Part shown: piece after piece, positions 28,112 to 37,931 of the stretch
How positions within the stretch are numbered: position 1 is the first letter of the stretch
Layout of the letters: every line of letters begins with the position of its first letter
From: Mycobacterium innocens
GTDB taxonomy: Bacteria > Actinomycetota > Actinomycetes > Mycobacteriales > Mycobacteriaceae
DNA: 64,000 bases
Assembly (NCBI RefSeq): GCF_900566055.1
Contig: NZ_UPHQ01000104.1
Coordinates: 1 to 64,000 of the forward strand
Direction of reading: 5' to 3'
Notes under the pieces: generated by a model
The model's input: only the letters and a program-made list of their open reading frames with translations
Told to the model about the DNA's origin: nothing
Databases searched by the model: none
Made by a program: the position numbers and the translations under genes

Positions 28112-30295
28112 TCACAACGTCTTACGGAGCACAAGCAGTGAACGGGCGGGCAGCGAGATCTGCTCTCCGGCGTTGACGACCTGGTTGGAGTCGCCGGACG
28201 GGTCGTCGGTGTCGAGCTCCACGGTCCACTCCTGCGCGTAGCTGCCATGGGGCATTACGAAGTCCACCGGTTCGCCGTGAGCGTTGAAGCACAACAGGAA
28301 TGAATCGTCGACGACTCGCTCACCTCGTGCGTTGGGTGCGGTGATCGCGTCGCCGTTGAGAAACACCGCCACGCACTGGTGAAAGCTCTTGCCCCAGTCC
28401 TCGTGTGTCATTTCCCGGCCGTCCGGCGTCAACCAGGCGATATCGTGCACTTCGTCGCCGCTTCGGATCGGTTCGCCCTCGAAGAACCGGCGCCGGCGAA
28501 ACACCGGGTGGTTCTTGCGCAACGCGGTCACCTTGCGCGCGAAGGTCAGCAGATCCGAGCTCTTGTCCACCAAAGTCCAGTCCATCCACGACAATTCGGA
28601 GTCCTGGCAGTAGACGTTGTTGTTTCCGTTCTGGGTGCGCCCGATCTCGTCGCCGTGCAGGATCATCGGTGTGCCTTGGCTGAGCATCAGGGTGGCCCAG
28701 AAGTTGCGCATCTGGCGGCGGCGCAGCGCCGTGATGTCGGGGTCGTCGGTGGGTCCTTCGACGCCGCAGTTCCACGACCGGTTGTGGCTTTCTCCGTCGC
28801 GGTTGGCCTCGCCGTTGGCCTCGTTGTGCTTTTCGTTGTAAGACACCAGGTCGTTGAGGGTGAAGCCGTCATGGGCGGTGACGAAGTTGATGCTCGCGCT
28901 GGGGCGGCGGCCGGTCGCCTCGTAAAGGTCCGACGACCCGGTCAGCCGGGAGGCGAACTCGCCCAGGGTTGCGGGCTCGCCCCGCCAATAGTCACGCACA
29001 GTATCCCGATACTTCCCGTTCCACTCCGTCCACAAACCGGGAAAATTGCCGACCTGGTAGCCGCCCTCACCGACGTCCCAGGGCTCGGCGATCAACTTGA
29101 CCTGGCTGACCACCGGATCCTGCTGTACCAGATCGAAGAATGCGCTCAACCGGTCCACGTCGTGCAGCTCTCGGGCCAGGGTCGCGGCCAGGTCGAAGCG
29201 GAATCCGTCGACGTGCATCTCGAGCACCCAGTAGCGCAGCGAGTCCATGATCAGTTGCAGCACGTGTGGGTGGCGGGCGTTGAGGCTGTTACCGGTACCG
29301 GTGTAGTCCTTGTACAGCCGCAGGTCCGTGTCGACGAGCCGGTAGTACGCGGCGTTGTCGATGCCGCGGAAGTTGATCGTGGGACCCAGATGGTTGCCTT
29401 CGGCGGTGTGGTTGTACACCACGTCCAGGATCACCTCGATGTCGGCTTCGTGCAGACTGCGCACCATCGATTTGAACTCGGCCACCGCGCCGCCGGGTTG
29501 CCGGTTCGACGCGTATTGGTTGTGGGGGGCGAAAAAGCCAAACGTGTTGTAGCCCCAGTAGTTACGCAAGCCCAAGTCGAGTAGTCGGGAGTCGTGCAGG
29601 AACTGGTGTACCGGCATCAGTTCCAGCGCGGTGACGTTCAGCGACTTGAGGTGATCGATGATCACCGGGTGGGCCAGGCCGGCGTAGCTGCCCCGTAGTT
29701 GCTCAGGGATGCCGGGATGAGTTCGCGTCATCCCCTTGACGTGAGCCTCGTAGATGACCGTCTCGTTGTACGGGGTGACCGGCGCCCGGTCGTACCCCCA
29801 GTCGAAAAACGGGTTGATCACCACGCTGGTCATGGTGGAGCCCAGGGAATCAACCATGGGCGGGATGCCCGGGTCGGCCGAATCGCCATCTGGATCCACT
29901 GCACTCATGTCGTAGGAGAACAGCGCCTGCCCGAAGGTGAAATCGCCGTCGAAGGCTTTCCCGTACGGGTCGAGCAGCAGTTTGCTGGGGTCACAGCGAT
30001 GTCCGGCCGAGGGATCGAAGGGCCCGTAAATCCGAAACCCATAGCGCTGGCCGGGGGTGATGTTGGGCAGATAGGCGTGCCAGACGTATCCGTCGACCTC
30101 GTCCAAGGAGATCCGGGTTTCGCTACCGTCGTTGGCGATCAGGCACAACTCGACCTTCTCGGCGATTTCGGAGAACACCGAAAAGTTGGTGCCGGCACCG
30201 TCATAGGTAGCTCCCAGCGGATATGGGGTACCCGGCCATACGGTACGCAGCATGGGCCCGGCCCCGCCTGAGCGTTCGGCGTTGTTCGGCGACAT
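28112..30295 (-). CDS. treX: Glycogen debranching enzyme (isoamylase type)
   Basis: Cleaves alpha-1,6 branches of glycogen to supply linear chains for TreY. It has 727 residues. An N-terminal CBM48-like domain (YPLGATYDGAGTNFSVFS) precedes the GH13 domain: DVVYNHTAEGN, HVDGFRFDLAATLAR with the nucleophile Asp, KLIAEPWDVGEGGYQ with the acid Glu, and INFVTAHDGFTLNDLV. First gene of treX-treY-treZ. The transcript is probably leaderless: a TAAGGT box is six bases before the ATG. Confidence 0.95.
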   Translation of the reverse strand: MSPNNAERSGGAGPMLRTVWPGTPYPLGATYDGAGTNFSVFSEIAEKVELCLIANDGSETRISLDEVDGYVWHAYLPNITPGQRYGFRIYGPFDPSAGHRCDPSKLLLDPYGKAFDGDFTFGQALFSYDMSAVDPDGDSADPGIPPMVDSLGSTMTSVVINPFFDWGYDRAPVTPYNETVIYEAHVKGMTRTHPGIPEQLRGSYAGLAHPVIIDHLKSLNVTALELMPVHQFLHDSRLLDLGLRNYWGYNTFGFFAPHNQYASNRQPGGAVAEFKSMVRSLHEADIEVILDVVYNHTAEGNHLGPTINFRGIDNAAYYRLVDTDLRLYKDYTGTGNSLNARHPHVLQLIMDSLRYWVLEMHVDGFRFDLAATLARELHDVDRLSAFFDLVQQDPVVSQVKLIAEPWDVGEGGYQVGNFPGLWTEWNGKYRDTVRDYWRGEPATLGEFASRLTGSSDLYEATGRRPSASINFVTAHDGFTLNDLVSYNEKHNEANGEANRDGESHNRSWNCGVEGPTDDPDITALRRRQMRNFWATLMLSQGTPMILHGDEIGRTQNGNNNVYCQDSELSWMDWTLVDKSSDLLTFARKVTALRKNHPVFRRRRFFEGEPIRSGDEVHDIAWLTPDGREMTHEDWGKSFHQCVAVFLNGDAITAPNARGERVVDDSFLLCFNAHGEPVDFVMPHGSYAQEWTVELDTDDPSGDSNQVVNAGEQISLPARSLLVLRKTL

Positions 30296-30301
30296 GGCTT
30301 G

Positions 30302-30307
30302 ACCTTA
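30302..30307 (-). promoter_or_regulatory. -10 box TAAGGT of the treXYZ operon
   Basis: On the minus strand TAAGGT, six bases, then ATG 30295. This is the leaderless arrangement and the likely promoter of the three-gene trehalose operon. Confidence 0.5.
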
Positions 30308-30384
30308 TCCGCGTCCGGCATGGCGCCGTTTGGTGATTCGCGCTCGTGTCCGGCTGTTTCGCGCCGCATCGCGGCGGCGCCCAA

Positions 30385-32529
30385 TCACCACCAGCCGGTG
30401 ATCGCCGCGATCTGTCGCCCCAGTTCGGGTGCCATGGTTCGCATATACGTCGGGGTTAGGTGGTGAGAGTCGCGGTAGATCAGCACATTGCCCTCCACCG
30501 CGCGGCAGAAATCCTGCCGGCATATCGCATCCGACATGTCGATGGGCTTCAGCAGCGGAAACTGCGCCACGAAATCCAGGGTGGAGTTGTAGTCGGAGAG
30601 CACGTCGGACCGCTTGATCCCGCAGGATTGCCCATTGCCCCCCTTGGCCAGGCAGTCCGCCGGTTTGAATGGTTGGCCGTCCTTGACCATCCACGGGGTG
30701 TCCCGAACCGCCAGGATGGGAATGTTGTTATCCGACAACGTTTGCCAGATCCCGATGTAGGTGGCCGGCATCACGTCGCCGGGCTTGATGTTCCACGGCC
30801 GGGTAGACGTGGTGAACACGTAATCGGGACGATCGGCGACGAGCTTTTCCATGGTCGCCTGCACCCACTCGCGACACTGTGGGTACGCGGCGTTGTTGCC
30901 CATGATCAACGGGACTTCCTCGGTGGACAGCGGGCAGCCCATCTTGAGGTAGGTCACCACTTTGAAGTGGTGCAGACGCCCGAGCAGGTCCAGCGCCGGC
31001 AGCCAGTGTTCGGCATGTGACCCGCCGGCGAGCGCTATGGTTCGGGGCGCGTCCCCGTCGCCGTAGGTGCAGTTGACCAGAGCCGGATTGACGAAGTCAC
31101 TGATGCACCCGTCCCGGGTGGACGCCGGCAGGTCCTCTTTGACTTCCAGGACGGTGGGACGCATCCGCAGGGTGGGCACCCGGGCATGGTTGATCAGGGC
31201 TCGGGCGCCGGGATAGTCGTTGGTGCTGAGTCCGCTGAGCTCCTTGCCGGAGGCGCGGGCGACGATGACATGTTCACGCCAGCTGAACGACGTCGCGGTC
31301 AACGTGACGCCCAGCAGCACCACCACCGATCCCAGCGCGATGGTCGGCCGGCGCAATCGCAGCTGCCAGGGCATCGCGGCGGGAGTTGCTTGCGCGGTGG
31401 CGGCGGACGCCCGGTACCGCAGGGGGTCCTCGACGTGGCGAAGGGTCAGGTAGGCCAGTAAACCCGAGACCAGCAGCACCGCGGTGCCCTCAAGGAAGTT
31501 CGCGTGCCGGTGGCCGGTGTAGGAGAGCCAGAAGATGAGCAGCGGCCAATGCCACAGATACAGCGAGTAGGCCATCGCCCCCAACGTCACCAGCGGCCCG
31601 ATCGCCAGCACCCGGTTCGGCAGGGGCAGTCGATGGCTGGTACCGGGATGGGCTTGCCGGTTGGCTCCGGCCATGATCATCAGCATCGCTGCCCCGACGG
31701 GCACCAGCGCCCAGGGGCCGGGGAACTCCTTGACGCCGTCGATCAGGGTGCCGCACGACAAGATTGCCGCCAGCGCGGCGGTGGCGGCGACGGTGCGCAG
31801 CCACCTTGGCCAGCGGATGTAGGGCACCGACGCACCGACGAGCACCCCCAGGAGCAGCTCCCACGCCCGCGCGAAGCTGTCGTAATACGCGCTGGCCTGG
31901 TTGGCCTGGTGGGCGGCGATCGCGTAGCCGAACGACGCGATCGTGAGCGCGCTGAGCAGCACGACGAACAGCGTTCGCAGCCGGGGTCCCAGGGGACGCC
32001 TGAATACATATGCGCACGCGGCAACCAGGAACAGGAATGCCAGATAGAACTGGCCCTGCACTGACATGGACCAGATGTGCTGCAGCGGGCTGACGGCTTC
32101 GCCGGCGCGCAGGTAGTCCGACTGCGAGTTGGCCAGTTCCCAGTTCTGGTAGTAACCCAGGCTGGCCAGGCTCTGGTTGGCGAACGTCTCCCAGCGGGTC
32201 TGCGGTTGCACCAGCACGGTGAGCAACGCGCAGCCGGCAAGGACCACGACCAGCGCCGGAACCAGGCGGCGGCCCAGCCTGAACACCTCGCTTATCGGCG
32301 ACAGCTTCACCTCTGGATCAAGGGCCGCCCGCAGTACTTTGCCGCCGAAGAAGAAGCCGGACAACGCCAGAAACACGTCCACACCGCCGGAAACCCGGCC
32401 GAACCACACGTGGAATACGGCGACCAGCGCAATTGCGATACCCCGCAAGCCGTCGAGATCATGCCGATAAAAGCCCGCCGCCCGCGACCCCATCGCGGTC
32501 GGTGTTGGAGGCGGTGCCAGGGTCTGCAT
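30385..32529 (-). CDS. Membrane acyltransferase with C-terminal SGNH domain (Rv1565c-like)
   Basis: A 714-residue protein of the OafA/YrhL type. An N-terminal acyltransferase-3 region holds DLDGLRGIAIALVAVFHVW (catalytic-type His in the first span) and about ten membrane segments to residue ~420. A periplasmic SGNH hydrolase domain follows with IALAGGSHAEHW (Gly-Ser block) and a C-terminal RDSHHLT Asp-x-x-His pair. These proteins O-acylate cell-surface sugars. The acceptor is unknown; a mycobacterial envelope glycan is inferred. It lies upstream of treX on the same strand, but an 89-base gap with its own -10 box suggests separate transcription. Confidence 0.88.
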   Translation of the reverse strand: MQTLAPPPTPTAMGSRAAGFYRHDLDGLRGIAIALVAVFHVWFGRVSGGVDVFLALSGFFFGGKVLRAALDPEVKLSPISEVFRLGRRLVPALVVVLAGCALLTVLVQPQTRWETFANQSLASLGYYQNWELANSQSDYLRAGEAVSPLQHIWSMSVQGQFYLAFLFLVAACAYVFRRPLGPRLRTLFVVLLSALTIASFGYAIAAHQANQASAYYDSFARAWELLLGVLVGASVPYIRWPRWLRTVAATAALAAILSCGTLIDGVKEFPGPWALVPVGAAMLMIMAGANRQAHPGTSHRLPLPNRVLAIGPLVTLGAMAYSLYLWHWPLLIFWLSYTGHRHANFLEGTAVLLVSGLLAYLTLRHVEDPLRYRASAATAQATPAAMPWQLRLRRPTIALGSVVVLLGVTLTATSFSWREHVIVARASGKELSGLSTNDYPGARALINHARVPTLRMRPTVLEVKEDLPASTRDGCISDFVNPALVNCTYGDGDAPRTIALAGGSHAEHWLPALDLLGRLHHFKVVTYLKMGCPLSTEEVPLIMGNNAAYPQCREWVQATMEKLVADRPDYVFTTSTRPWNIKPGDVMPATYIGIWQTLSDNNIPILAVRDTPWMVKDGQPFKPADCLAKGGNGQSCGIKRSDVLSDYNSTLDFVAQFPLLKPIDMSDAICRQDFCRAVEGNVLIYRDSHHLTPTYMRTMAPELGRQIAAITGWW

Positions 32530-32614
32530 GATCGACCGCTAATTTACCGAAACCCGCCACCGGCCCCGCGCTGAGCAGCGGTGACCGGTGGCGGGTTGCG
32601 TTGGGCCGAGAAGG

Positions 32615-33439
32615 TTACCGGGGGGTGCCGGCGGGTGCGGGCTGCGCCGGAGCCGGCGGCGCGGGCGCTTGCTGCGCCGGCATGTGCTGCAGTGGTGCCT
32701 GTTGCGCGGGCAACTGCTGCAGTGGTGCCTGGGTTGCGGGCGCCTGCTGTAACGGCGCCTGCTGTAGTGGTGCCTGTTGGGCCGGCAGCTGCTGCAGTGG
32801 TGCCTGTTGCGCGGGCAACTGCTGCAGTGGTGCCTGGGTCGCGGGCGCCTGCTGCAACGGTGTCTGTGGCAGCGGTGTCTGCGGTACCGGCGCCTGCGGC
32901 AATGGTGTCTGCGGCGGCAGTTGCTGCCCGGGCGCGGTCTGGGTACCGAGGATCCGGACCAGGTAGGGTGCCATGCCGCTGCTTCGCACCGGCGACACCT
33001 GAACGACGTCGCCGACCTCCAGCATCTGGCCGTTGCCGAGATACATGGCGACACTTTGGGTGCCTTCGGGACCGTAGAAGATCAGGTCGCCCTTGCGTGC
33101 CTGCTGCGGCAGGACCTTCTGGCCCACTTTGTACATCTCGCCGGAGGAACGCGGGAGCTTGATCCCGGCGCCGGCGTAGGCGTATTGGATCAGCCCCGAC
33201 GCGTCGAACCCGACGGTGTAGATGCCGGAACCCTTGCCGCGAGTGGGGCCGGTGACACCGCCGCCGGCCCACGAGAACGGCACCCCGCGCTGTGAAAGAC
33301 CGCGGGCGATGACGACGTCGGTGGCCTGCTGGTAATCCGTCGACCTCAGGCCGGGGTCGGCGGCCGCGAGGCCCGGGACAGCCGCCATCGGGCTGACCAT
33401 CATCGCCAGACCGATGACGAAGGCGTAGATGCGTTTCAT
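32615..33439 (-). CDS. ripD: RipD-like secreted NlpC/P60 protein, catalytically inactive
   Basis: A secreted peptidoglycan-binding protein of 274 residues. An Ala-rich signal peptide runs to about residue 27 (LAAADP). The NlpC/P60 fold follows (ARGLSQRGVPFSWAGGG ... KGDLIFYG), but the catalytic Cys position reads FDASGLIQY, with Ala in place of Cys, and the His position reads GTQSVAMYLG, with Ser. The same losses are known in M. tuberculosis RipD, which binds but does not cut peptidoglycan. The last ~105 residues are Pro/Gln/Ala-rich repeats. AGGAGG (33450-33455) precedes the ATG and fixes the start, although the frame stays open to 33736. Confidence 0.92.
   Translation of the reverse strand: MKRIYAFVIGLAMMVSPMAAVPGLAAADPGLRSTDYQQATDVVIARGLSQRGVPFSWAGGGVTGPTRGKGSGIYTVGFDASGLIQYAYAGAGIKLPRSSGEMYKVGQKVLPQQARKGDLIFYGPEGTQSVAMYLGNGQMLEVGDVVQVSPVRSSGMAPYLVRILGTQTAPGQQLPPQTPLPQAPVPQTPLPQTPLQQAPATQAPLQQLPAQQAPLQQLPAQQAPLQQAPLQQAPATQAPLQQLPAQQAPLQHMPAQQAPAPPAPAQPAPAGTPR
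32655..32935. repeat. Pro-Gln repeat tract inside ripD
   Basis: The tract encodes variants of a 10-residue unit around APLQQLPAQQ. At DNA level a segment of roughly 65 bases beginning GTTGCGCGGGCAACTGCTGC at 32701 recurs nearly unchanged at 32806, a 105-base period. This in-frame satellite should vary in length between strains. The encoded tail probably spans or binds the cell wall (inference). Confidence 0.8.
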
Positions 33440-33772
33440 GGGGATCCAACCTCCTGGACCCTGCCGGGCCCTTCTTGCGTCAGCGCGGTGACTTCGCGCC
33501 TCAGCCGCCGTTGCATGACTCACGCGGTGGCCGCTACATCGAGACCTGCCGGCGCTGCATGCACTCGGAAGCGTGAATCGTTGGGCCGAAACCACGTAAT
33601 TCACACCAGTCACTACAGTCACTTTGACAACAGAAGCGGACAACCGCCAGGCCCGGCCGGGATTTTTTGTCTTAACGTGACCGGACGGTGACTGGGCTGA
33701 CCCAATCTTGCGTGGCAGTTGTGATTTCGGTCTCACCGACGTTGCCGCCGCGTGATCAACCAGATGCGGCGA
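33440..33772. other. Upstream region of ripD, no gene seen
   Basis: These 333 bases separate ripD from the next membrane gene on the same strand. They hold the ripD ribosome binding site and presumably a long 5' leader. A CCCGGCCGGG palindrome followed by six T lies at about 33655-33668 on the plus strand. I looked for a cyclic-di-AMP (ydaO) riboswitch, known upstream of other mycobacterial peptidoglycan-enzyme genes, and could not match its conserved core. Confidence 0.4.
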
Positions 33773-34201
33773 TCAGTGCCAGTATCGTTCGCTGAAGCCG
33801 GCCAGCGCATACCCGAGCACGGACGTGACGGTCATGACGCCGACTGCGATGATCGGCCAGAAGGACATGTACCAGCCCTTCACCATGGACACGAACGGCC
33901 CGATGACGGCCGCGGCTATGGCGGCGCCGATGCCGCCCCACATCAGCGGATAGATGTAGTAGTTGGCGCCGTAGGGCACCGGAGGGCAATCTTCGGACAG
34001 GCACACGTTGTCGGTGAAAGCGAAGAGCCGCGACGGCCAACTGGTTGCGGTCACCAGATAAAGCAGCAACCCCGATACCACAACCGTGCTGATCACATCC
34101 CACGGGACGATCCGCAGCTTGAGCACCCGCGGAGCCTGAGGGTCGGCGGTACCGGAGCCGGGACGGTCTTGGGGACGATTCGGCGCAGCCATGCCATGCA
34201 T
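33773..34201 (-). CDS. Membrane protein, unknown function (Rv1567c-like)
   Basis: A protein of 139-142 residues with a polar N-terminus and three hydrophobic segments (VISTVVVSGLLLYLV, YPLMWGGIGAAIAAAVIG and FWPIIAVGVMTVTSVLGYA). Between the first two is a short loop with two cysteines (NVCLSEDCPPVPYG), which may form an extracytoplasmic disulfide. The start is ATG 34201 or ATG 34192. It is divergent from bioA with about 75 bases between. No known family. Confidence 0.7.
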   Translation of the reverse strand: MHGMAAPNRPQDRPGSGTADPQAPRVLKLRIVPWDVISTVVVSGLLLYLVTATSWPSRLFAFTDNVCLSEDCPPVPYGANYYIYPLMWGGIGAAIAAAVIGPFVSMVKGWYMSFWPIIAVGVMTVTSVLGYALAGFSERYWH

Positions 34202-34262
34202 GCTCCCGGATGGCCGCGGTTTCCGCGACCCGCGACCGCGATGGGCGGCGGGGCGTCTGCAT

Positions 34263-34268
34263 TACTCT
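34263..34268 (+). promoter_or_regulatory. Putative -10 box TACTCT of bioA
   Basis: TACTCT is followed by eight bases and ATG 34277, so the bioAFD transcript would start within two bases of the ATG. No BioQ-like inverted repeat is seen here. Confidence 0.4.
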
Positions 34269-34276
34269 CGGTCTCC

Positions 34277-35584
34277 ATGGCTGCCGCGGTAACGCCCGGG
34301 TTGACGCCCGAGCAGATCAGCGCGATCGACGCCGCCCACCTCTGGCACCCCTACAGCACCATCGGCGCCGAAGCGCTGCCGCCCCTAGTGGCGGTCGCCG
34401 CCCATGGCGCCTGGCTCACGTTGATCCGCGACGGCCACCCGACCCGGGTCCTCGACGCGATGAGCTCATGGTGGACCTCCATCCACGGTCACGGCCATCC
34501 CGTTCTGGATGCGGCCTTGACCACTCAGCTGGCCACGATGAACCACGTGATGTTCGGCGGCCTGACCCACGAGCCGGCGGCCCGGCTGGCCCGGCTGCTG
34601 GTCGAGCTCACCCCGCCGGGCCTGGACACGGTGTTCTTCAGCGACTCGGGCTCGGTGGCGGTGGAGGTCGCGGTGAAGATGGCGCTGCAGTACTGGCGCA
34701 GCCGCGGCCGGCCCGCCAAGCACCGGCTGATGACCTGGCGGGGCGGTTATCACGGCGACACGTTCACGCCGATGAGCATTTGCGACCCCGACGGCGGCAT
34801 GCATTCGCTGTGGACCGACATCTTGGCCCGGCAGGTGTTCGCTTCGCAGGTGCCGCGGGACTACGACCCCGGCTACAGCGCGGCGTTCGAGGCGCAGCTG
34901 GCCGAACATGCCGCCGAGTTGGCCGCGGTGGTCGTGGAGCCGGTCGTGCAGGGCGCGGGCGGAATGCGCTTCCACGACCCGCGATACGTGTGCGACGTGC
35001 GCGACATCTGCCGTCGCCACGAGGTGTTGTTGATCTTCGACGAGATCGCCACCGGATTCGGCCGCACCGGCGAACTGTTCGCCGCTGACCATGCCGGGGT
35101 GAGCCCGGACATCATGTGTGTGGGCAAGGCGCTCACCGGCGGATATCTCAGCCTGGCCGCCACCTTATGTACCACCGGCATTGCGCACACCATCAGCACC
35201 GGTGCCGCCGGTGCGCTGATGCACGGGCCTACTTTCATGGCAAATCCACTGGCCTGCGCGGTGTCGGTGGCCAGCGTTGAGCTGCTGCTCGAACAGGACT
35301 GGCGTTCGCGGATCGCCGAGATAGCGGCCGGGCTGACCGCAGGGCTGGAGCCCGCCCGAACATTGCCCGCGGTCACTGATGTACGGGTGTGTGGCGCCAT
35401 CGGCGTCATCGAATGCGACCGGCCGGTCGATCTGACCGTCGCCACCCCGGTGGCCCTGGACCATGGTGTCTGGCTGCGCCCGTTCCGCAACCTGGTCTAT
35501 GCGATGCCGCCCTACATTTGTCCGCCCGCCGAGATCGCGCAGATCACCTCCGCGATGGTCGAGGTCGCGCGACTCGTAGTCTGA
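34277..35584 (+). CDS. bioA: Adenosylmethionine-8-amino-7-oxononanoate aminotransferase (DAPA synthase)
   Basis: PLP enzyme that transfers the amino group of SAM to KAPA, giving DAPA in biotin synthesis. It has 435 residues. Features are HLWHPYSTIG at the substrate site, FFSDSGSVAVEVA, LIFDEIATGFGRTG and the PLP lysine in CVGKALTGGYLSLA near residue 283. The ATG at 34277 gives MAAAVTPGLTPEQ; the frame is open far upstream on the antisense of the membrane gene. First gene of bioA-bioF-bioD-2H. Confidence 0.95.
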   Translation: MAAAVTPGLTPEQISAIDAAHLWHPYSTIGAEALPPLVAVAAHGAWLTLIRDGHPTRVLDAMSSWWTSIHGHGHPVLDAALTTQLATMNHVMFGGLTHEPAARLARLLVELTPPGLDTVFFSDSGSVAVEVAVKMALQYWRSRGRPAKHRLMTWRGGYHGDTFTPMSICDPDGGMHSLWTDILARQVFASQVPRDYDPGYSAAFEAQLAEHAAELAAVVVEPVVQGAGGMRFHDPRYVCDVRDICRRHEVLLIFDEIATGFGRTGELFAADHAGVSPDIMCVGKALTGGYLSLAATLCTTGIAHTISTGAAGALMHGPTFMANPLACAVSVASVELLLEQDWRSRIAEIAAGLTAGLEPARTLPAVTDVRVCGAIGVIECDRPVDLTVATPVALDHGVWLRPFRNLVYAMPPYICPPAEIAQITSAMVEVARLVV

Positions 35585-35590
35585 ACGCCT

Positions 35591-36751
35591 ATGAACGCCT
35601 CCCCGCGGGCACCGATCGAGACGTCACCGCTGGCGTGGCTCGACGAGGTCGAGCGGCAGCGCCGCACGGCCGGGTTGCGGCGCTCGCTGCGGCCACGTCC
35701 CGCCGTCGCCACCGAACTGGACCTGGCATCCAACGACTACCTCGGCCTGTCCCAGCATCGCGATGTCATCGACGGCGGTGTCCAGGCGCTGCGGGTGTGG
35801 GGCGCCGGTGCCACCGGTTCCCGCCTGGTCACCGGCGACACCGAGCTGCACCAGGAGTTCGAAGCCGAGCTCGCCGAATACGTCGGCGCCTCTTCAGGGT
35901 TGTTGTTCTCCTCCGGCTACACCGCCAACCTGGGAGCTGTTGTCGGCTTGACCGGTCCCGGTTCGCTGTTGGTGTCCGACGCCTACTCGCACGCGTCCCT
36001 GGTGGATGCCTGCCGGCTTTCGCGGGCCCGCGTGGTCGTCACCCCGCACCGCGACCTCGATGCGGTGGAAGCGGCGCTGGGATCGCGCTCCGAGCGGCGC
36101 GCCGTCGTCGTCACCGACTCGGTGTTCAGCGCCGACGGCACCCTGGCGCCCATCCGCGAGCTACACGAGGTGTGCCGTCGGCACCGGGCGCTGCTCGTCG
36201 TCGACGAGGCGCATGGTCTGGGGGTACGCGGCGGCGGGCGCGGGCTGTTGCACGAAGTTGGGCTGGCGGGTGCGCCTGATGTGGTGATGACGACGACGTT
36301 GTCCAAGGCGCTGGGCAGCCAGGGCGGTGTAGTTCTGGGGCCGGCGGCGGTGCGCGCTCATCTGATCGACGCGGCCCGGCCGTTTATCTTCGACACCGGT
36401 CTGGCACCGGCGGCGGTGGGCGCGGCGGGTGCCGCCCTGCGGGTGCTGAAGGCGGAGCCGTGGCGGCCCGACGCCGTCCTCACCCATGCCCGCCGCCTGG
36501 CCGGGATCTGCGGTGTGCCCTCACCGCCGGAATCGGCCGTGGTGTCCGTGGTGCTGGGTGACCCGGAGATGGCGGTGGCCACCGCGGCGGCCTGCCTGGA
36601 CGCCGGCGTCAAGGTTGGCTGTTTCCGCCCTCCGACGGTGCCCCCCGGGACGTCGCGGTTGCGGCTGACGGCGCGCGCCTCGCTGAGTGCCGACGAGCTG
36701 GAGTTGGCTCGCCGTGTCTTGACCGACGCTCTGGCTGTGGCGCGCGGTTGA
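35591..36751 (+). CDS. bioF: 8-amino-7-oxononanoate synthase (KAPA synthase)
   Basis: Condenses pimeloyl-thioester with alanine to KAPA. It has 386 residues: alpha-oxoamine synthase blocks [38 protein letters not shown] and the PLP lysine in [12 protein letters not shown]. It starts six bases after bioA and ends overlapping the bioD start. Confidence 0.95.
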   Translation: MNASPRAPIETSPLAWLDEVERQRRTAGLRRSLRPRPAVATELDLASNDYLGLSQHRDVIDGGVQALRVWGAGATGSRLVTGDTELHQEFEAELAEYVGASSGLLFSSGYTANLGAVVGLTGPGSLLVSDAYSHASLVDACRLSRARVVVTPHRDLDAVEAALGSRSERRAVVVTDSVFSADGTLAPIRELHEVCRRHRALLVVDEAHGLGVRGGGRGLLHEVGLAGAPDVVMTTTLSKALGSQGGVVLGPAAVRAHLIDAARPFIFDTGLAPAAVGAAGAALRVLKAEPWRPDAVLTHARRLAGICGVPSPPESAVVSVVLGDPEMAVATAAACLDAGVKVGCFRPPTVPPGTSRLRLTARASLSADELELARRVLTDALAVARG

Positions 36752-37422
36752 CCGTACTGCTCGTCACCGGGACCGGCACCGGCGTCGGTAAGACCATCGC
36801 CAGTGCGGCGCTGGCGTCACATGCGCGCCAGGCCGGCATCGACGTAGCGGTGTGCAAGCCGGTGCAGACCGGCACCGGCGCCGGCGACGACGACCTGGCC
36901 GAGGTGGGCCGGTTGTCGGCGGTGACCGAGCTGGCCGGGTTGGCGCGCTACCCGCTACCCATGGCGCCGGTGGCGGCGGCCCAGCAGGCCGGGATGGCGT
37001 TGCCCGCGCGCGATCAGGTGTTGCAGCTCATCAGGGGTCTGGACCGCCCGGGCCGGCTGACTCTTGTCGAGGGCGCGGGCGGGTTGCTTGTCGACCTCGC
37101 CGACGGCGGCGTCACGCTGCGCGATCTCGCCGTCACCCTGCCGGCTGCGGTGCTGGTCGTGGTCGGCGCCGGCCTGGGCACCCTCAACCACACTGCGCTT
37201 ACACTGGAAGCGCTTGCCGCCCAAGGGGTTTACTGTGCCGGGCTGGTGATCGGCAGCTGGCCGGCCCACCCGGGCCTGGTCGAGACCTCCAATCGGTCAG
37301 CGCTGGACCGGATGGCTCCGGTGCGGGCAGTGCTTCCAGCGGGCGCCGGCGTGGCCGAAGACTTCGCGGCCATCAGCGCGGCCGCGTTTGACCCCGAGTG
37401 GGTGAGAACGCTGGTCGTCTGA
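36748..37422 (+). CDS. bioD: Dethiobiotin synthetase
   Basis: ATP-dependent closure of the ureido ring from DAPA and CO2. It has 224 residues. The P-loop is GTGTGVGKT, and [13 protein letters not shown] and [11 protein letters not shown] follow. It starts with an unusual TTG at 36748 overlapping the bioF stop by four bases (TTGA), so its translation depends on bioF. Confidence 0.94.
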   Translation: MTVLLVTGTGTGVGKTIASAALASHARQAGIDVAVCKPVQTGTGAGDDDLAEVGRLSAVTELAGLARYPLPMAPVAAAQQAGMALPARDQVLQLIRGLDRPGRLTLVEGAGGLLVDLADGGVTLRDLAVTLPAAVLVVVGAGLGTLNHTALTLEALAAQGVYCAGLVIGSWPAHPGLVETSNRSALDRMAPVRAVLPAGAGVAEDFAAISAAAFDPEWVRTLVV

Positions 37423-37931
37423 TGGTTCATTCGATCGAGCTGGTCTTCGACCCCGATACCGAGGCGGCGGTCCGCCGTATCTGGGCCGAGTTGGCGGCCG
37501 CCGGCATACCCAGCCAGGCGCCGGCCAGCCGGCCGCACGTGACGCTGGCCGTCGCCGACCACATCGACTCCGATGTCGATGCGTTGCTGCACCCGGTTGC
37601 CGGCAAACTGCCACTGAACTGTGCGATCGGCGCTCCGGCGCTCTTCGGGCGCGCCAACGTGGTGTTCACGCGCCTGGTGGTGCCGACGAGCGAGCTGTTG
37701 GCACTGCATGCCGAGGTGCACCGGGTCTGCCTGCCGCACACGGCGCCGGCGCCGATGTCCAATAGCCTGCCCGGTCACTGGACGGCCCACGTCACGCTGG
37801 CCCGCCGGGTGGGTGGCGGCCAGCTGGGACGGGCGCTGCGCATCGCGGGACGCCCGGCGCAGATCAACGGCAGTTTCGCCGGCTTGCGCCGCTGGGAGGG
37901 CAACAAACGGCTCGAGCACCCGATCTGCTGA
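37422..37931 (+). CDS. 2H phosphoesterase superfamily protein (Rv1571-like)
   Basis: A 169-residue LigT-like protein with two HxT motifs in the right places: RPHVTLAVAD near residue 41 and TAHVTLARR near 123. 2H enzymes act on 2',3'-cyclic phosphates of RNA or nucleotides. ATG 37422 overlaps the bioD stop (TGATG), so it is the last gene of the biotin operon although no link to biotin chemistry is known to me. The substrate is unknown. Confidence 0.82.
   Translation: MVHSIELVFDPDTEAAVRRIWAELAAAGIPSQAPASRPHVTLAVADHIDSDVDALLHPVAGKLPLNCAIGAPALFGRANVVFTRLVVPTSELLALHAEVHRVCLPHTAPAPMSNSLPGHWTAHVTLARRVGGGQLGRALRIAGRPAQINGSFAGLRRWEGNKRLEHPIC

Noticed and set aside
33650..33670. CCCGGCCGGG followed by six T as an intrinsic terminator
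   Set aside because: It would act on the plus strand, where no gene ends nearby, and the palindrome has no room for a loop.
33440..33772. Possible cyclic-di-AMP (ydaO) riboswitch upstream of ripD
   Set aside because: The leader is long enough and the gene class fits, but I could not match the conserved GGGGUGAAUC-type core or the paired stems.
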